A DNA stretch of 64,000 nucleotides, from contig JASANC010005246.1 of NCBI GenBank assembly GCA_030248135.1, positions 1 to 64,000 on the forward strand, read 5' to 3'. Under the pieces are notes generated by a model. The model was not told the origin of the DNA. It searched no databases and was given only the letters and a program-made list of their open reading frames with translations. This DNA is from Theristus sp. LFF4_11 (Eukaryota > Nematoda > Chromadorea > Monhysterida > Xyalidae). The position numbers and the translations under genes were made by a program. The stretch's first letter is position 1. Every line of letters begins with the position of its first letter. Positions 1-10,860 of the stretch are shown here, in pieces.

Positions 1-443
1 TTTGACATCGCAATCATCATCATATTCATTGCTGTGCAACACGAGTGACAAATACTGGGTCAGCCATTGTTTGGTTGTGACTGATTACCCACTGTCCGAC
101 TATTGTGTACCCATTTTGCTATTTCAAAAAGTTCGTGCGGTCCCGGTGTGGAAATGGTGCGGAACGGAAATGATTGACTTTTGCCTTTGTCCATTGAGTA
201 TCATTTCTTTGAAAAGTTCAATCTAACACATTCAAATGTTTAAGAGTTTCTCAAAACTACCAGTTTACAGTTCACGGATATGAAATTTCGTTGAAACTAA
301 AAGTGTGCATTGCGCGCATTACCAAACGTAAGAACGTGGAACCGCAAAGCTACCCGGAAACAGTCAGAAAACAACACATTTCACACAACTACTTCGTGAC
401 AACGTGATCAAGCTTGAGAAGAGCAAAAAGAAATTACTCAACG
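1..443. other. 3' flank of CHMP7, no gene seen
   Basis: This stretch lies downstream of the CHMP7 stop codon. The longest open frame (2-226, plus strand) has no recognisable domain, no composition typical of the coding exons nearby, and no splice partners. I see nothing else in it. Confidence 0.5.
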
Positions 444-3400
444 TCAAAGCTGCTCCTGTTCCAGCTGTCGCCGAAGCTCTTTCAATCTGTCGAGTTTCAC
501 TGGAGACGAGTTTATTGGAGCCTTCGACGGCACATCCGGAAGTTCGATACGGGGTTCTGAAATGAGAAACACTGGGTATAACAGAAATTCAAATTATATT
601 CAAATTCAAAAGACCATATTTTGAAATACCGAAAAGACGAAAGACAACAAACGACCTTTTGCAGCAGGTTGCGCGTCTCTCTTGTCGTCTTCACCAATGA
701 GCTCGTCCAATTCTCGCTCCAGTTCGTCAGTCTCTACGTCACCGCCAAACGACGTCGTGCCAGACAATGCGGCGGTGATGTCGGCGTAATCGTCCATAGC
801 CTGTCAGAGTTGGCAAAAAAAGTGTACCGTTGAAAACGTTACAAGTTGGAAATTAAAATAATAACTGACATAATATAACTCGATCATAATTGAAACAGAC
901 ACGACAACAACGAACCTCGTGAATATCATCCATGGTGTTGTCGATCTGCTCAGTCGACAATCCCTGGTTAGCCAAGTTTTTCTTGAACGCCGACACGCCA
1001 GATTTATACGCTTCGAGCACCTGAAAATAAACGAACTGCTTTTCCCCAAGAACGAACAGCAATTTAGGCGACGTTTTCAGCCACCGCTAACCCAGAAAAG
1101 CATGCAAAGAACGCCGTCAAATTGGGCGCCCAGCCTGTTTTTCTGTCATCAAGTGCCTATACTGCCTATCCACCCCCTCAGCGAGGCTCTATTCCTGGAA
1201 CGCACAGCGATAAGTCTAACGCGCTACCTACCACGAGGATGACAATGAAATGTTCAACGCAAAGAACAACAAGTAATGTAACCTTTCGTTGATCGGTTGC
1301 TTCGCTGACTTTGTGCAGCAAATTGTGCAAGTTCGTGTAGACGCTGTCTCTCTCTTTTATTTTGTTCTCCACAAGCTTCTTCTGACGTAGCACTTGCAGA
1401 GCGCGCATCTTCTGATTTGATCGAATGTATTTGCGCGCTTCTAATTCCAATCTGTAATTGGTAATTGTTCAAGGACTGGACAAGAAAAAGAAGAAAAAAG
1501 GACTAAAAATTTCAATTCCAAAACAAACGTCACCGCAAACGTACGTCTTCTCTCTTTTTTCGAGCGCAATGATTTCTTGGTCAATTTTTGACAACGCATT
1601 TTTCATGCTGCAAAACGAAGAAAACAAACTAACTGCAATGTCGCGTTCACAATCCCCCAATCAAATCGGATCAAACGAAAACTCACTTGATCACATTTTT
1701 ATCGATGTCTGTGAACTCCACTGGCCCGCTAGTGCCGGCAGCGTCACGAAACTTTACAATCTGAAGAAAAAAAGTAAAAATTCTGAATAAAAATGAAAAA
1801 TCGAAACGGGTGCGAAATGAGAGGCGGTTCTGCAGAACCGCAAGAGCAGCACCGGCCGACCTTGATTGCATCTGGTCCGTTGGCGACAGTGAGATGCTGC
1901 CGACGCTGCAGGCAGGTCACCGCCAGCAGCAGCGCTTCATCGTCGGCACACAGATCACGCGTGGCCGCACGCAACTGACGCCAGTCGACGACAGTCTGCG
2001 CAATCGCATCGTGCTCGTCTGGTGGACACTCGTGACGGTCAAGCAGTCGCTTTGCTTGCTCCTGAGAAAAACAACAAATGCAACTCAGTAAAACTCGATA
2101 CACCTGCACTCGAATACACACAAAACTGCAATCGGACTGCACACCAGCTGCTGGCTGCTTTTGAGATTCGCTCAGTGAATGATCCGACAAACTCCAGCAG
2201 GACAAATTCCGAAATCCCAAACTGGACAAATTCCAGGTTTTACAGTTTGACTGTAACGGTAGCTGTGAATGAATGAATTTGAGCCACGAAGAATTCTGCC
2301 AAAAATACAGAATAACACCAACTTCAACGAGATCGACTGCAACGAGTTTTTCCGTGGCCACGTCAACAGCGGGCGTCTGACTCCACCCTGCCAGCCAGTA
2401 GACGGGCTGCTTGACGAACGTGTCCAAGCCCCATCGGACCCAGCCAGAAGTGCCATTGAGATAATCGTTGTATGGCCGCAGTTTGCCCTGTCTGAAGCAA
2501 TGGCAGTCTCAAAAACGGCATTTGAACTCGACGATTATCGAGAATGCAACAACAAAAACAGGCGGCTTATTCACATGTTCAAAAAAACCGTTTTTAAAAA
2601 AAGTTATCCGTGTTGTATCTAGTTTCATTGTTAACGCCCACATCACAACACAAAATCAAACGAACGCAAGCATTTCATTGAGCACAACACTAAGCCCAGC
2701 CGGTATACGATCGCGGCGTTGGAATTGGGTCTGAAGTGAGAGCAGAGTGCACACGGGCGTCGCGCGAGCACGACATGTCTAAAAATGTTGATTAATTGTG
2801 TGTGACGTGTGAGTAAATGACGTTTGACGAAAAAAATGACGAGGAATTTTCGCCGAAATGGAAGTGTTTCTGTCGGGTTTTTCCTCCACATCAGCCTGTA
2901 GAATACACGATAAAAACTTTCTGAAGGAAGCACAACCAAAAGAACTCGAACTCGCAACCACACGAACTTCCTGCCGAGAAAGTCTTGTAACTGTGTAGTG
3001 TAACTAGAGATGTAAGGGTCAAAAAAAAAAATTTTTTTTTAATTTTTTTTTTAAAAAAAAAAGTAAAAAAAAAATGAGCATTTTTTTTTTATTTTTTTTA
3101 TTAAAAATTTTTGAAATTTTTTCTTTAATGTGCCCTGAAAATGCCGTTTTTGGCATAATTTTTCGAAAGTTCAACAAAAATTTTCTTTGACTTTACCTTG
3201 TCACTTAGTCTTCAACGCTGCAGGTGGTATTCTGGATTGATTTATCGACTGTTTTCAGCCTTGGTGAGTGATGATCGACTCGCGCATTGAAGTACTTGAG
3301 CGTCGCAAAGGCTAGTTCAACAAATTCCGATGTCGCTAAGGTGAGATAGAAGCAGAGAACTCACATTTACGCATCGTTTTTCAGGATCTCGAAAGGTGGA

Positions 3401-4067
3401 AATTGCACTGTCTGCCACTACAAGCGTAACTTCGTTGGTTGCTCGTTGCTGTTTCGCCTCGTGTCGTCAGCGTGATCACACCGGTTTGTTGTGGAACTTG
3501 TTTCCATGTTATTTGAGGTGAATTGAGAGGCAAAACACGAGACGTGATGTCGTCGGTGGGAAAATGGGGTCGCCGAAACCAAGTCTGAAATTTTCACCCT
3601 CCTCCCATATGAGTGGGGGTCATATGGTAAGTCGGTGGCTCCTCAGATGGTGATATTCGGACTCCCTGAAAAATTCTGAACAACTTTCATTTTTAAAAAA
3701 AAAATTTAAAAAAAAAAATTTTTTTTTTAAAATTTTTTTTTAAAAAAAGAAAAAAAATAGAAAATTTTTTTTTTCTTGACATCTCTAAGTGTAACACAAC
3801 GAACAGAGGACCCAAAAAATCACCAGGAAGACACATTTTTAACAAGCTGACGCAAACCTGTTCAATGGCGGTGATCCAGAATTTCATCTTTGCATCCCAG
3901 TCGTGTGGATTGACGTCGCGCCGTTTGAACATGGACATCAGGCCAATCATGCGCTCGTCGTCGGCCCAAATTACAGGATCCACTGGAACTGCCTGCTGAC
4001 GCAACTCAAGCGCACCAGCTCCATCGGCGTCGGCGCCGTTTGCCGATTGAACATTCGATCTCTTCAT
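444..4067 (-). CDS. chmp7: CHMP7, ESCRT-III/Snf7-family protein (9 exons)
   Basis: CHMP7 recruits ESCRT-III to the inner nuclear membrane for nuclear-envelope sealing; in known homologues the N-terminal winged-helix half binds membrane and the C-terminal half is Snf7-like. Exons that keep one frame: 3858-4067, 2323-2487, 1861-2061, 1687-1760, 1545-1607, 1283-1451, 916-1020, 656-800, 444-556, giving 414 aa (human about 453). Visible matches to the family: WADDERMIGLMSMFKRRDVN then DWDAKMKFW at the N-terminus, and GWVRWGLDTFVKQPVYWLAG, the tryptophan-rich membrane-binding segment. The Snf7 half contains VLEAYKSGVSAFKKNLANQG and DELERELDEL. The C-terminus LDRLKELRRQLEQEQL looks like a MIM1-type helix that could bind the VPS4 MIT domain (inference). 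The start at 4067 was chosen because upstream codons are low-complexity and run into a transposon end. Intron 1 holds a 783-bp MITE, another intron a SINE. Confidence 0.92.
1063..1243 (-). repeat. tRNA-derived SINE, copy 1 (diverged)
   Basis: Reading the minus strand from about 1240, the start resembles a tRNA gene: an A-box-like TCGTGGTAGGTAGCGCGTTAGA followed about 35 bases on by a degenerate B box (GGAATAGAGCC). A tRNA-unrelated body then follows that matches a second copy at 15974-16148 over its full length (shared blocks GGGCGCCCA, TGACAGA, CTGGGTTAGC). It sits in a CHMP7 intron in the sense direction. Two copies sharing the same ends, one with near-consensus pol III boxes, support a SINE rather than chance. 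Confidence 0.7.
3005..3787. mobile_element. hAT-type MITE in CHMP7 intron 1
   Basis: The ends are inverted (TAGAGATGTAAG / CTTGACATCTCTA) and are flanked by an exact 8-bp duplication AGTGTAAC (2997-3004 and 3788-3795). An 8-bp duplication and TAGAG ends fit the hAT superfamily. The 783-bp body is AT-rich with poly-A/T subterminal arms and has no transposase. Its interior (GAAAGTTCAACAAAAATTTTC) is shared with the TAGGGTTG-ended MITEs at 43092-43801 and 46645-47382, so it is a diverged relative of that family. Confidence 0.85.
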
Positions 4068-4123
4068 TCTGCTCCTGCTTCTAAAAAAAGCGATGGCGAG
4101 GCGATGGCAGTTTGGGTTGGGCC

Positions 4124-4861
4124 TAGGGTTGTAAAAAAACAAAAATCGTCATTTTTGTTAATTTTTTTTGTTTCAAAAATCAAAGTTGTGCTAAATCAAT
4201 CAGGGGAGTTCGAAGAACCACATTTGATGTCTAAGCGCCTCCCAGTCCCGAACATAGTTGTTCCAGAGCCGAGGGGTTGGGGGGGGGGCCGATATAGATA
4301 GCTGGAGCAAATTTTCTAGGAAGATAGCTGGAAAATTTTGGGGGGGGCCGCGGGGGGGGGCCATGTGACTTTGGGGGGGGGGCCGGTCAAAATTTTGAAA
4401 TTTGAAGGATAGACAGCTAAAACGCTAAAAAGCCATAAAAACAGCAAAATAATGCTAAAAACACACTAAAAATCAAGTTTTAACGCGTATTTTATCTAAA
4501 ATTAGCGAAATTTTCAAGAATTACGAGCAAAAATAGTCAATTTTGGTCAAAAATTGACTCATTAAATGTCTTCGAAGACAAAAATTTTTAGATAGATAGC
4601 TGGCTGAGAAATTTTTTTGGATAGATAATAGCTGAGCCGAAAAAACCTGTCTGATAGAGATAGATTCGAAAATTTTTTGGGGGGGGGGCCCCCCCCCCCC
4701 CCCCCCCCCCCCCCTAGAACAACTGTGAGTCCCGAATGACTCCCGTATGGCGGAGCGGAACTTTCCAGATTTTGTTTGGGTGACCTCATTTACCCCTTTT
4801 CCAAACCGTTACCATGCCTCTTCTTGTGTTTTGACCCCCAAAAACGTCACTAATTTCCCCC
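4124..4861. mobile_element. hAT-type MITE fragment (TAGGGTTG family) upstream of CHMP7
   Basis: It begins with TAGGGTTGT 57 bp upstream of the CHMP7 start codon and runs through blocks shared with the intact copy at 46645-47382 (AATCAATCAGGGAGT, GAAGAACCACAT, AAGCGCCTCCC, ACTCCCGTATGGCGGA, TGCCTCTTCTTGTG). It is split by a second MITE at 4253-4727 and ends abruptly at about 4861, where a foldback element begins. The right TIR is missing. No coding capacity. Confidence 0.75.
4253..4727. mobile_element. CATAGTTGTTC-ended MITE, copy 1
   Basis: The ends are CATAGTTGTTCCAGAG and, inverted, CACAGTTGTTCTAGGGG. They are flanked by an exact direct repeat AGTCCCGAA (4244-4252 and 4728-4736). The 475-bp body carries poly-G runs, GATAGATAGCTGG repeats and, at 4681-4714, a run of about 8 G followed by more than 25 C. 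Related copies are at 44199-44676 and 44155-47416. The duplication is 8-9 bp across copies. The superfamily is not settled: P-element-like (CA ends, 8-bp, often GC-rich duplications) is possible. Confidence 0.85.
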
Positions 4862-5566
4862 AGTTGGCCTAAAATCGGTCTAAATAAACCTTATTGGCTG
4901 GAAACAGGTTGCAAATATAAAAAATGTTTTTGCTTGGCGGGAAATTCAAAGATTGAATCAAAACGTGTCTGGTCACGGTCAGTTTTGTTTGCTTCACGCG
5001 GCTGATGTTACAAGTTCCATATGTGAGGGTGTGGCTCTGCGAGTAACAAAAAATACAGGGCAGTTCTGGGCTCTTATTGGCTGCTCATGTTATCGATTTC
5101 CCAACGTGCATGAGCGTCGAATATCGAATCAGGATTTCACGCGTTCATTAATGTTGCTGCATGCGGCTGATGTTACACGTTTCGTATATGACAGAGTGTG
5201 GCTATGCGAGCAACAACTCTGTCATATACGAAACGTGCAACATCAGCCGCGTGCAGTAACAGTAGTGAAAGCGTAAAATCCAGGAAAACCTAAATCCTGA
5301 GTCGACGCTCATACACGTTGGGAAATCGATAACATGAGCAGCCAATACGAGCCCAGAACTGCCGTGTATGTTTTGTTACTCGCAGAGCCAAACCCTCATA
5401 TATGGAACTTGTAACATCAGCTGCGTGAAGCAAACAAAACTGACTGTGACCAGACCAGACACGTTTTGATTCAATATTTGAATTTCCCGCCAAACAAAAA
5501 CATTGTTTATATTTGCAACCTGTTCCCAGCCAACTACGTTTATTTTGGCCGATTTTGGGCCAATTT
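4862..5566. mobile_element. Long foldback (palindromic) element
   Basis: The left arm (from TTGGCCTAAAATCGGTC near 4865, through GGTTGCAAATATA, GATTGAATCAAAACGTGTC and CATGTTATCGATTTCCCAACG) recurs inverted down to about 5560. A second, inner hairpin occupies about 5145-5265 (CGTTTCGTATATGACAGAGT and its complement). No open frame is shared with a transposase. A palindromic MITE is the simplest reading; the target duplication is not clear because it abuts a truncated MITE. Confidence 0.75.
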
Positions 5567-5611
5567 TATTTTTTTTGATTTTTTCAAATTTTGGAGCCCT
5601 TTTTCAAAAAC

Positions 5612-5730
5612 ATCGGGTCTGTAGTTTTATCAACGCTTTTCTCGCCTAGACCCGACCCGACATCGGGTCTGTAGTTTTATCACACAATTTTTATCGGGTC
5701 GGGTCTGGTGCGGGTCTGTAGTTTTATCAA
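5612..5730. repeat. Three copies of a 49-bp spaced motif
   Basis: CGGGTCTGTAGTTTTATCA occurs three times at a spacing of about 49 bases (near 5613, 5662 and 5711), with GGGTCGGGTC variants between. It looks like a short tandem array. A poly-C run of about 14 bases follows at 5739. Confidence 0.6.
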
Positions 5731-5805
5731 TGCCCGGCACCCCCCCCCCCCCCCACGGCACCATACCCCCCTTCGAAAATTGTTTTGGGCCCACGGTACT
5801 GGCTG

Positions 5806-7443
5806 CGCACCTTTAACAAAACCACGGAACACGGAGGCACGCGGATTTGGGGAGATTTGGGGACAGGACAAATCCGTCCCCCTCCAAAAAAATTATGTTT
5901 TTGTAAAATAAACAAATAAATAAATAAAGGCGCAATAAAGCAAAGCAAAGCTAAATGTCAAAACTAGACTTCAAGGATTACGGTAGTTCTCCAACGGGTC
6001 TCGACACGATTTTTTAAAAACGTCCCTGATTGCCAGCAAAAGCTACTCTATTGGTGGACACCGTTCATATGATTGCAACAAACAGTCTTATGTTTGAAGT
6101 TCGGGCACACGGGTTACGGTAGCGGTAGTTTTTGGTCTTAACACGAAGTTGCTGAAAACTACTTTCTTTCTTGCGAATAACAGTTGAAACCATTTAGAAA
6201 CATGCCGCATTATCACAGAACGTCAAAAATCGGATTTTAATGAGTACGGTAACTCTGCTGTGTGGGTCTCGACGCGATTTTTTAAACTGCCTGTTATTGC
6301 CAGGAAAATACTAAATTGATGAACACCGTTCACATGATTGCAAGAAAGAACTGTTATTCACAGTAGTTTTCAGCAACTTCGTGTCAAGACCGAACTACAG
6401 CTACCGTAACCCGTGTGCACGAACTTCAAACATAAGACTGTTTGTTGCAATCATATGAACGGTGTCCACCAATAGAGTAGCTTTTGCTGGCAATCAGGGA
6501 CGTTTTTAAAAAATCGTGTCGAGACTCGAGACCCGTTGTGGAGCAACCGTAATCCTTGAAGTCTAGTTTTGACATTTAGCTTTGCTTTGCTTTATGATTG
6601 ATTGATTGATTGATTGATTGATTTTATTACGCTCTCAGATTCCCAGTTTTCTTTGAAAGCAAATCAAAACAAAGCAATTGTATGATCCAATAGCCTAACA
6701 AAACGCCTCAAAGTTAAAACAACAGAATGCCTCAAAGTAAGTGGAATCAGAAAGGAAATGACATGAAAATGTCCGGTTTTTAAGTGAACTGTCAACACAA
6801 CTGAGGAAAAAAGTCAACCGAAACAAACACTCAAACACTACAACACAGTCAAGACACGACACTACAAAACAAAACAATCCGACTCCGACGGTCAGACTAA
6901 AACTGAAACTGCTGATTGAAAAAAAAACTAAGACAAATAAATCTGGTTGGTAAATTACGAGTTCGTCGAATCGCTGGTTTACGAAAAACCACATCGCATG
7001 AAGTTCATAGCTGTCGCAGCACACGTACACAAAGCGAATCACTGACGGGCACGAGCACACAAATGAAGCAAAATCAAGTAAGCGGCTGTCACAATCTCGA
7101 CCGTTTGGGGCAAGTTGTCTGGAACTATCGAGATGGCAAATTAGATACTATAGACCTAATTTTGTGATTGAAGATGTTGACGAGAAAGGTTGGCAGGAGA
7201 ATTTGTAATTTACATTGAAAGTTCGTGAGAAGCGAGAAGCTTTTGGACAGACAGGGTCAAGCCGGCGGAACTCCAATACAAAAAATTAAAATGAATTTTT
7301 AATTTTATTGCGCCTTTATTTATTTATTTGTTTATTTGACAAAAACATAAATTTTTTTTGACGGGGACAGATTTGTCCTGTCCCCAAATCTCCCCAAATC
7401 CGCGTGCCTCTGTGTTCCGTGGTTTTGTTAAAGGTGCGCAGCG
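5806..7443. mobile_element. Large inverted-repeat element with an inserted foldback
   Basis: The segment 5806-5941 (CTTTAACAAAACCACGGAAC... AGGCGCAATAAA) is repeated in inverted orientation at 7303-7443, which makes roughly 135-bp terminal arms. Between them lies a second palindrome at 5936-6595 and about 700 bp of unique sequence. A further partial repeat of the arm (CCTCCGTGGTTTTGTTAAAGG) is at 7498-7518. No transposase was recognised. Confidence 0.75.
5936..6595. mobile_element. Foldback MITE inside the larger inverted repeat
   Basis: The left end TAAAGCAAAGCAAAGCTAAA is mirrored by TTTAGCTTTGCTTTGCTTTA on the right. The arms match for about 230 bases each (for example ACTAGACTTCAAGGATTACGG and GCTACTCTATTGGTGGACACC with their complements) around a centre near 6190-6350. 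A GATT microsatellite (6595-6625) follows the right arm. Confidence 0.8.
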
Positions 7444-7594
7444 TGTTGTGTGCATATAAAATATGGGTCACTTTAGCTGCACGCAGCCTCCGTGTTGCCT
7501 CCGTGGTTTTGTTAAAGGCCGGGTTGTTAAAAAAATCAATTTTTTTAAATTTATAAAAAGATATGATGGTCTACTCTACTCTACTCCCTTCAGA

Positions 7595-7680
7595 GCCGAG
7601 GGTAAATTGGGCTCGGGGCAGTATTGCCCGTTTCCGCCGGAGTTTGGTACCTTTTAGGGTTTCCGGAACCGGCGCGCGAA
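7595..7680. repeat. Dispersed repeat with GGAGTTTGGTACCTT core, copy 1
   Basis: The block GAGCCGAGGGT ... CCGGAGTTTGGTACCTT ... GGGTTTCCGGAA recurs at 8752-8846 and, as a fragment on the other strand, near 15290-15325. It is 80-95 bp long and GC-richer than its surroundings. The element type is unknown; a SINE fragment is possible. Confidence 0.5.
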
Positions 7681-7981
7681 CAAATACAAATAAAAAAATT
7701 AAAAAAAGTTTGTTTTGCGCATTTCAAACCGACAACAAGGGCTATTCAATTTTGTAAAAGTCACCGCTTGGGGCATTAGGAGCACCACATCGCGCTTCGC
7801 GCGTATCTTTTTCAAAATTCCAATCTTTTAATCGTGCCCTCCTTCATGTAACGGAACATGTCAGATAGATTTTTAATTATTGTTTTGTGTTGGTTTCTTT
7901 CGATGCAGATGTTTTCCACGAGAAACCTGATAGCAGTTTGAGGAGCCCCAATGCTCTGTATTGTTCATGAATCATGAATAC

Positions 7982-9011
7982 ATTATCTAAAAATGCGTGA
8001 GACGCATATAAAAGGGGGAATATGGCCTTGTGTAAGCAGTGAAAGACTTGGCTCGACAACGCTTTTCAAGTCTCTGATGTGGTACACACGGATACAAGTA
8101 CATAAGAGTCATATTTTTGCGCCGTTTATTTATGATTTCGGTTGCACATGGCAACCCTCGTGCTTTGTATTGTAGACAAATGACCTTTCACATTTGCGGA
8201 TTTCGGGCATTTAGCGACCACTAAAACTACTAAAATAACAATCAGACTTTAGCTCGCTGACACTGGTTTGTTCAGGACAAATTGTATCGCAGAAGCATTG
8301 CGGAACGCAAGGTCTCCTGTGGCAAAGGCAATGACTCACGGGACAGACGGTTTATCCTGCCACACTAGTTGAAGGTGACACCGGTAACAAAGGTGAAAAT
8401 CAACGGAAGACAACTCCTTTTTGTCACTGGTGCTGGTGTGTACACAGCGGTGCGTACGTTAACAACAACGATAAAGCTACATGCAGCAATATTTTGCAAT
8501 TTCTGATGTTTCTGTTTTTGCACAGAATTTACAGAATTTCGCACATGGCGTGATTTTAGATTAAATCGAAGAGAACAATTAAAAAATAACTTCAAAGTTT
8601 TACGCTTTTCAGCAAAACGAAAACGAAAACGAAAACTTTCGGATTCGCTGCCCTCCGGCGATATAGCGACCGCAGGCCACCGAAACCGAAATCGGGCTAA
8701 GATCACTGGTGCCCCCAGGACAGAGCGGGGCTTAGAGGCTGCCCCCCTCACATGCCGAGGGTATTGGTTCCACGGGATGGTGAGCCGTCCATTCCCCAAT
8801 CCCACCGGAGTTTGGTACCTTCGGGTTTCCGGAATCGGTGGGGGGCGTGCTTCAAAAAAAAACAAACGCGGCGCAAAAATATGACCCTTATGTACTTGTA
8901 TCCGTGTGTACCACATCAGAGACTTGAAAAGCGTTGTCGAGCCAAGTCTTTCACTGCTTACACAAGGCCATATTCCCCCTTTTATATGCGTCTCACGCAT
9001 TTTTAGATAAT
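7982..9011. mobile_element. Element with about 140-bp terminal inverted repeats
   Basis: ATTATCTAAAAATGCGTGAG starts an arm that runs to about 8124 and is repeated inverted at 8873-9011 (nearly identical: shared TATAAAAGGGGGAATATGGC and GACTTGGCTCGACAACGC). The 750-bp interior is not palindromic and includes one copy of the GGTACCTT repeat. The open frames here (for example 8365-9000, minus) are identical at their starts only because the arms are, so I do not call them genes. Confidence 0.75.
8752..8846. repeat. Dispersed repeat with GGAGTTTGGTACCTT core, copy 2
   Basis: It shares CCGAGGGTA, CCGGAGTTTGGTACCTT and GGGTTTCCGGAA with the copy at 7595-7680. It lies inside the 7982-9011 inverted-repeat element. 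Confidence 0.5.
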
Positions 9012-9091
9012 ATTCTGACTTTTACATAAGCCCCGAAGGTCGGACCAAAATCACAATTCGTTGGTAACACATTCTTCTAAACCCCGGACAA

Positions 9092-10275
9092 CTCAGGTTT
9101 TTTATTTTTCGTTTTTAGGCCGATTTCTCCTATGCCATTTCTACGGCCGATTCCCCAAAATCGTCACGATTCAGTACCTAGAATCGCTCACAAAAGAAAA
9201 ACTGACCCAAAAGCCGTGATCGGCGTAATGAATTACCATGGAAAACACCGTTTTCTTGTTTTTCATTTCTGGACCGGTTTCGCTAAATTCCACGGCCGAT
9301 TCACCATAAATCGTCACGATTCAGTATCTAGAGTTGCTCATACAAGAAAACTAACCCAAAATCCGTGATCAGCACATTGAATTACCCTAGAAAAACCGTT
9401 TTCTCGTTTTTCATTTCTGGACCGATTTCGCCAATTTCCACGGCCGATTCGCCCGAAATCGTCACGATTCAGTATCTAAAGTTGCTCACGTAAGAAAACT
9501 AACCCAAAATTCGTGATCAGCGGATTGAATTACCCTGGAAAACACCCTTTTCTTGTTTTTCGTTTCTGGACCGATTTCGCCAACTTCCACGGCCGATTCG
9601 CCCGAAATCGTCACGATTCAGCATCTAGAGTTGCTCACGTAAGAAAACTAACCCAAAATCCGTGATCAGCGCATTGAATTACCCTGGAAAACACGCTTTT
9701 CTTGTTTTTCGTTTCTGGACCGATTTCGCCAACTTCCACGCCCGATTCGCCCGAAATCGTCACGATTCAGCGTCTAGAGTTGCTCACGTAAGAAAACTAA
9801 CCTAAAATTCGTGATCAGCGCATTGAATTACCCTGGAAAACACCCTTTTCTTGTTTTTCGTTTCTGGACCGATTTCGCCAACTTCCACGGCCGATTCGCC
9901 CGAAATCGTCACGATTCAGCATCTAGAGTTGCTCACGTAAGAAAACTAACCCAAAATTCGTGATCAGCACATTGAATTACCCTGGAAAACACCCTTTTCT
10001 TGTTTTTCGTTTCTGGACCGATTTCGCCAATTTCCACGGCCGATTCACCCGAAATCGTCACGATTCAGCATCTAGAGTTGCTCGCGTAAGAAAACTAACC
10101 CAAAATTCGTGATCAGCGCATTGAATTACCCTGGAAAACACCCTTTTCTTGTTTTTCGTTTCTGGACCGATTTCGCCAACTTCCACGGCCGATTCGCCCG
10201 AAATCGTCACGATTCAGCATCTAGAGTTGCTCACGTAAGAAAACTATCCCAAAATCCGTGATCAGCGTATTGAAT
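9092..10275. repeat. 149-bp tandem satellite, about 8 units
   Basis: The unit is recognised by AATTACCCTGGAAAACAC, TTTCTGGACCGATTTCGCCA, CCACGGCCGATTCGCCC and AATCGTCACGATTCAGCATC. The AATTACC landmark recurs at about 9231, 9380, 9528, 9677, 9826, 9975, 10124 and 10273, a steady 148-149-bp period. Central units are nearly identical; the two leftmost are more diverged, as expected at an array edge. No spacers, so this is not CRISPR. Confidence 0.95.
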
Positions 10276-10309
10276 TCCTACGGACTAAACATTTCTGCTA
10301 TTTTTCGTA

Positions 10310-10860
10310 GCTCAGACAAAATTTGTAAGACTGAAAAAATGATACCCAGTCAAAATGCTACGAATTTTCAAAAAATGCACAATTTTGACCCAAAAAATGC
10401 CCGGGCAAAAAATAAACTAAATTTTCAGAATCTACGGATGAATTTACCCGAGGAAAAATTCTTGTTCAACTGTGAAAGTGTCCCAGCTAAAAATTGAAAG
10501 GGCGAACACTTAAAACCAGGTGACAACCCTGCGAACTTTCAAAAAAGCCCAATTTTTACCCCAAAAAGGGGTCGGGGCAAAAAATTAACTCATTTTTCCA
10601 AATCTACGGATGAAATTACCCTAGGAAACATTTTTCTTCAACTGTGAAAGTGTCCCAGCTAAAAATTGAAAGGGCGAACACTTGAAACCCGGTGAAAACG
10701 CTGCGAACTTTTAAAAATGCCCAAATTTTTACCCAAAAAAGTGGTCGGGGCAAAAAATTAACCCATTTTTCCAAATCTACGGATGAAATTACCCCAGGAA
10801 ACATTCTTGCTAGACTGTGAACGTGTCGCAGGTAAAAACTGAAAGCGCGAACACATGTTG
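10310..10860. repeat. 172-bp tandem repeat, about 3 units
   Basis: This abuts the 149-bp array but has a different unit: AAATCTACGGATGAAATTACCC, AACTGTGAAAGTGTCCCAGC and AATTGAAAGGGCGAACACTT recur at a spacing of 172-173 (CTAAAAATTG landmark at 10487 and 10659, variant near 10832). Both arrays share the short ATTACCC word but otherwise do not align by eye. Confidence 0.85.

Noticed and set aside
2643..2963. Minus-strand frame upstream of the second CHMP7 exon as an extra exon
   Set aside because: CHMP7 joins cleanly from 3858 to 2487 and homologues have no extra segment here; the frame has no family match.
8365..9000. 211-codon minus-strand frame as a gene
   Set aside because: Its start is the inverted-repeat arm also translated at 7993-8175; the rest is non-conserved interior of the element.
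9092..10860. CRISPR array
   Set aside because: The repeats are 149 and 172 bp and directly tandem with no unique spacers, in a eukaryotic genome.
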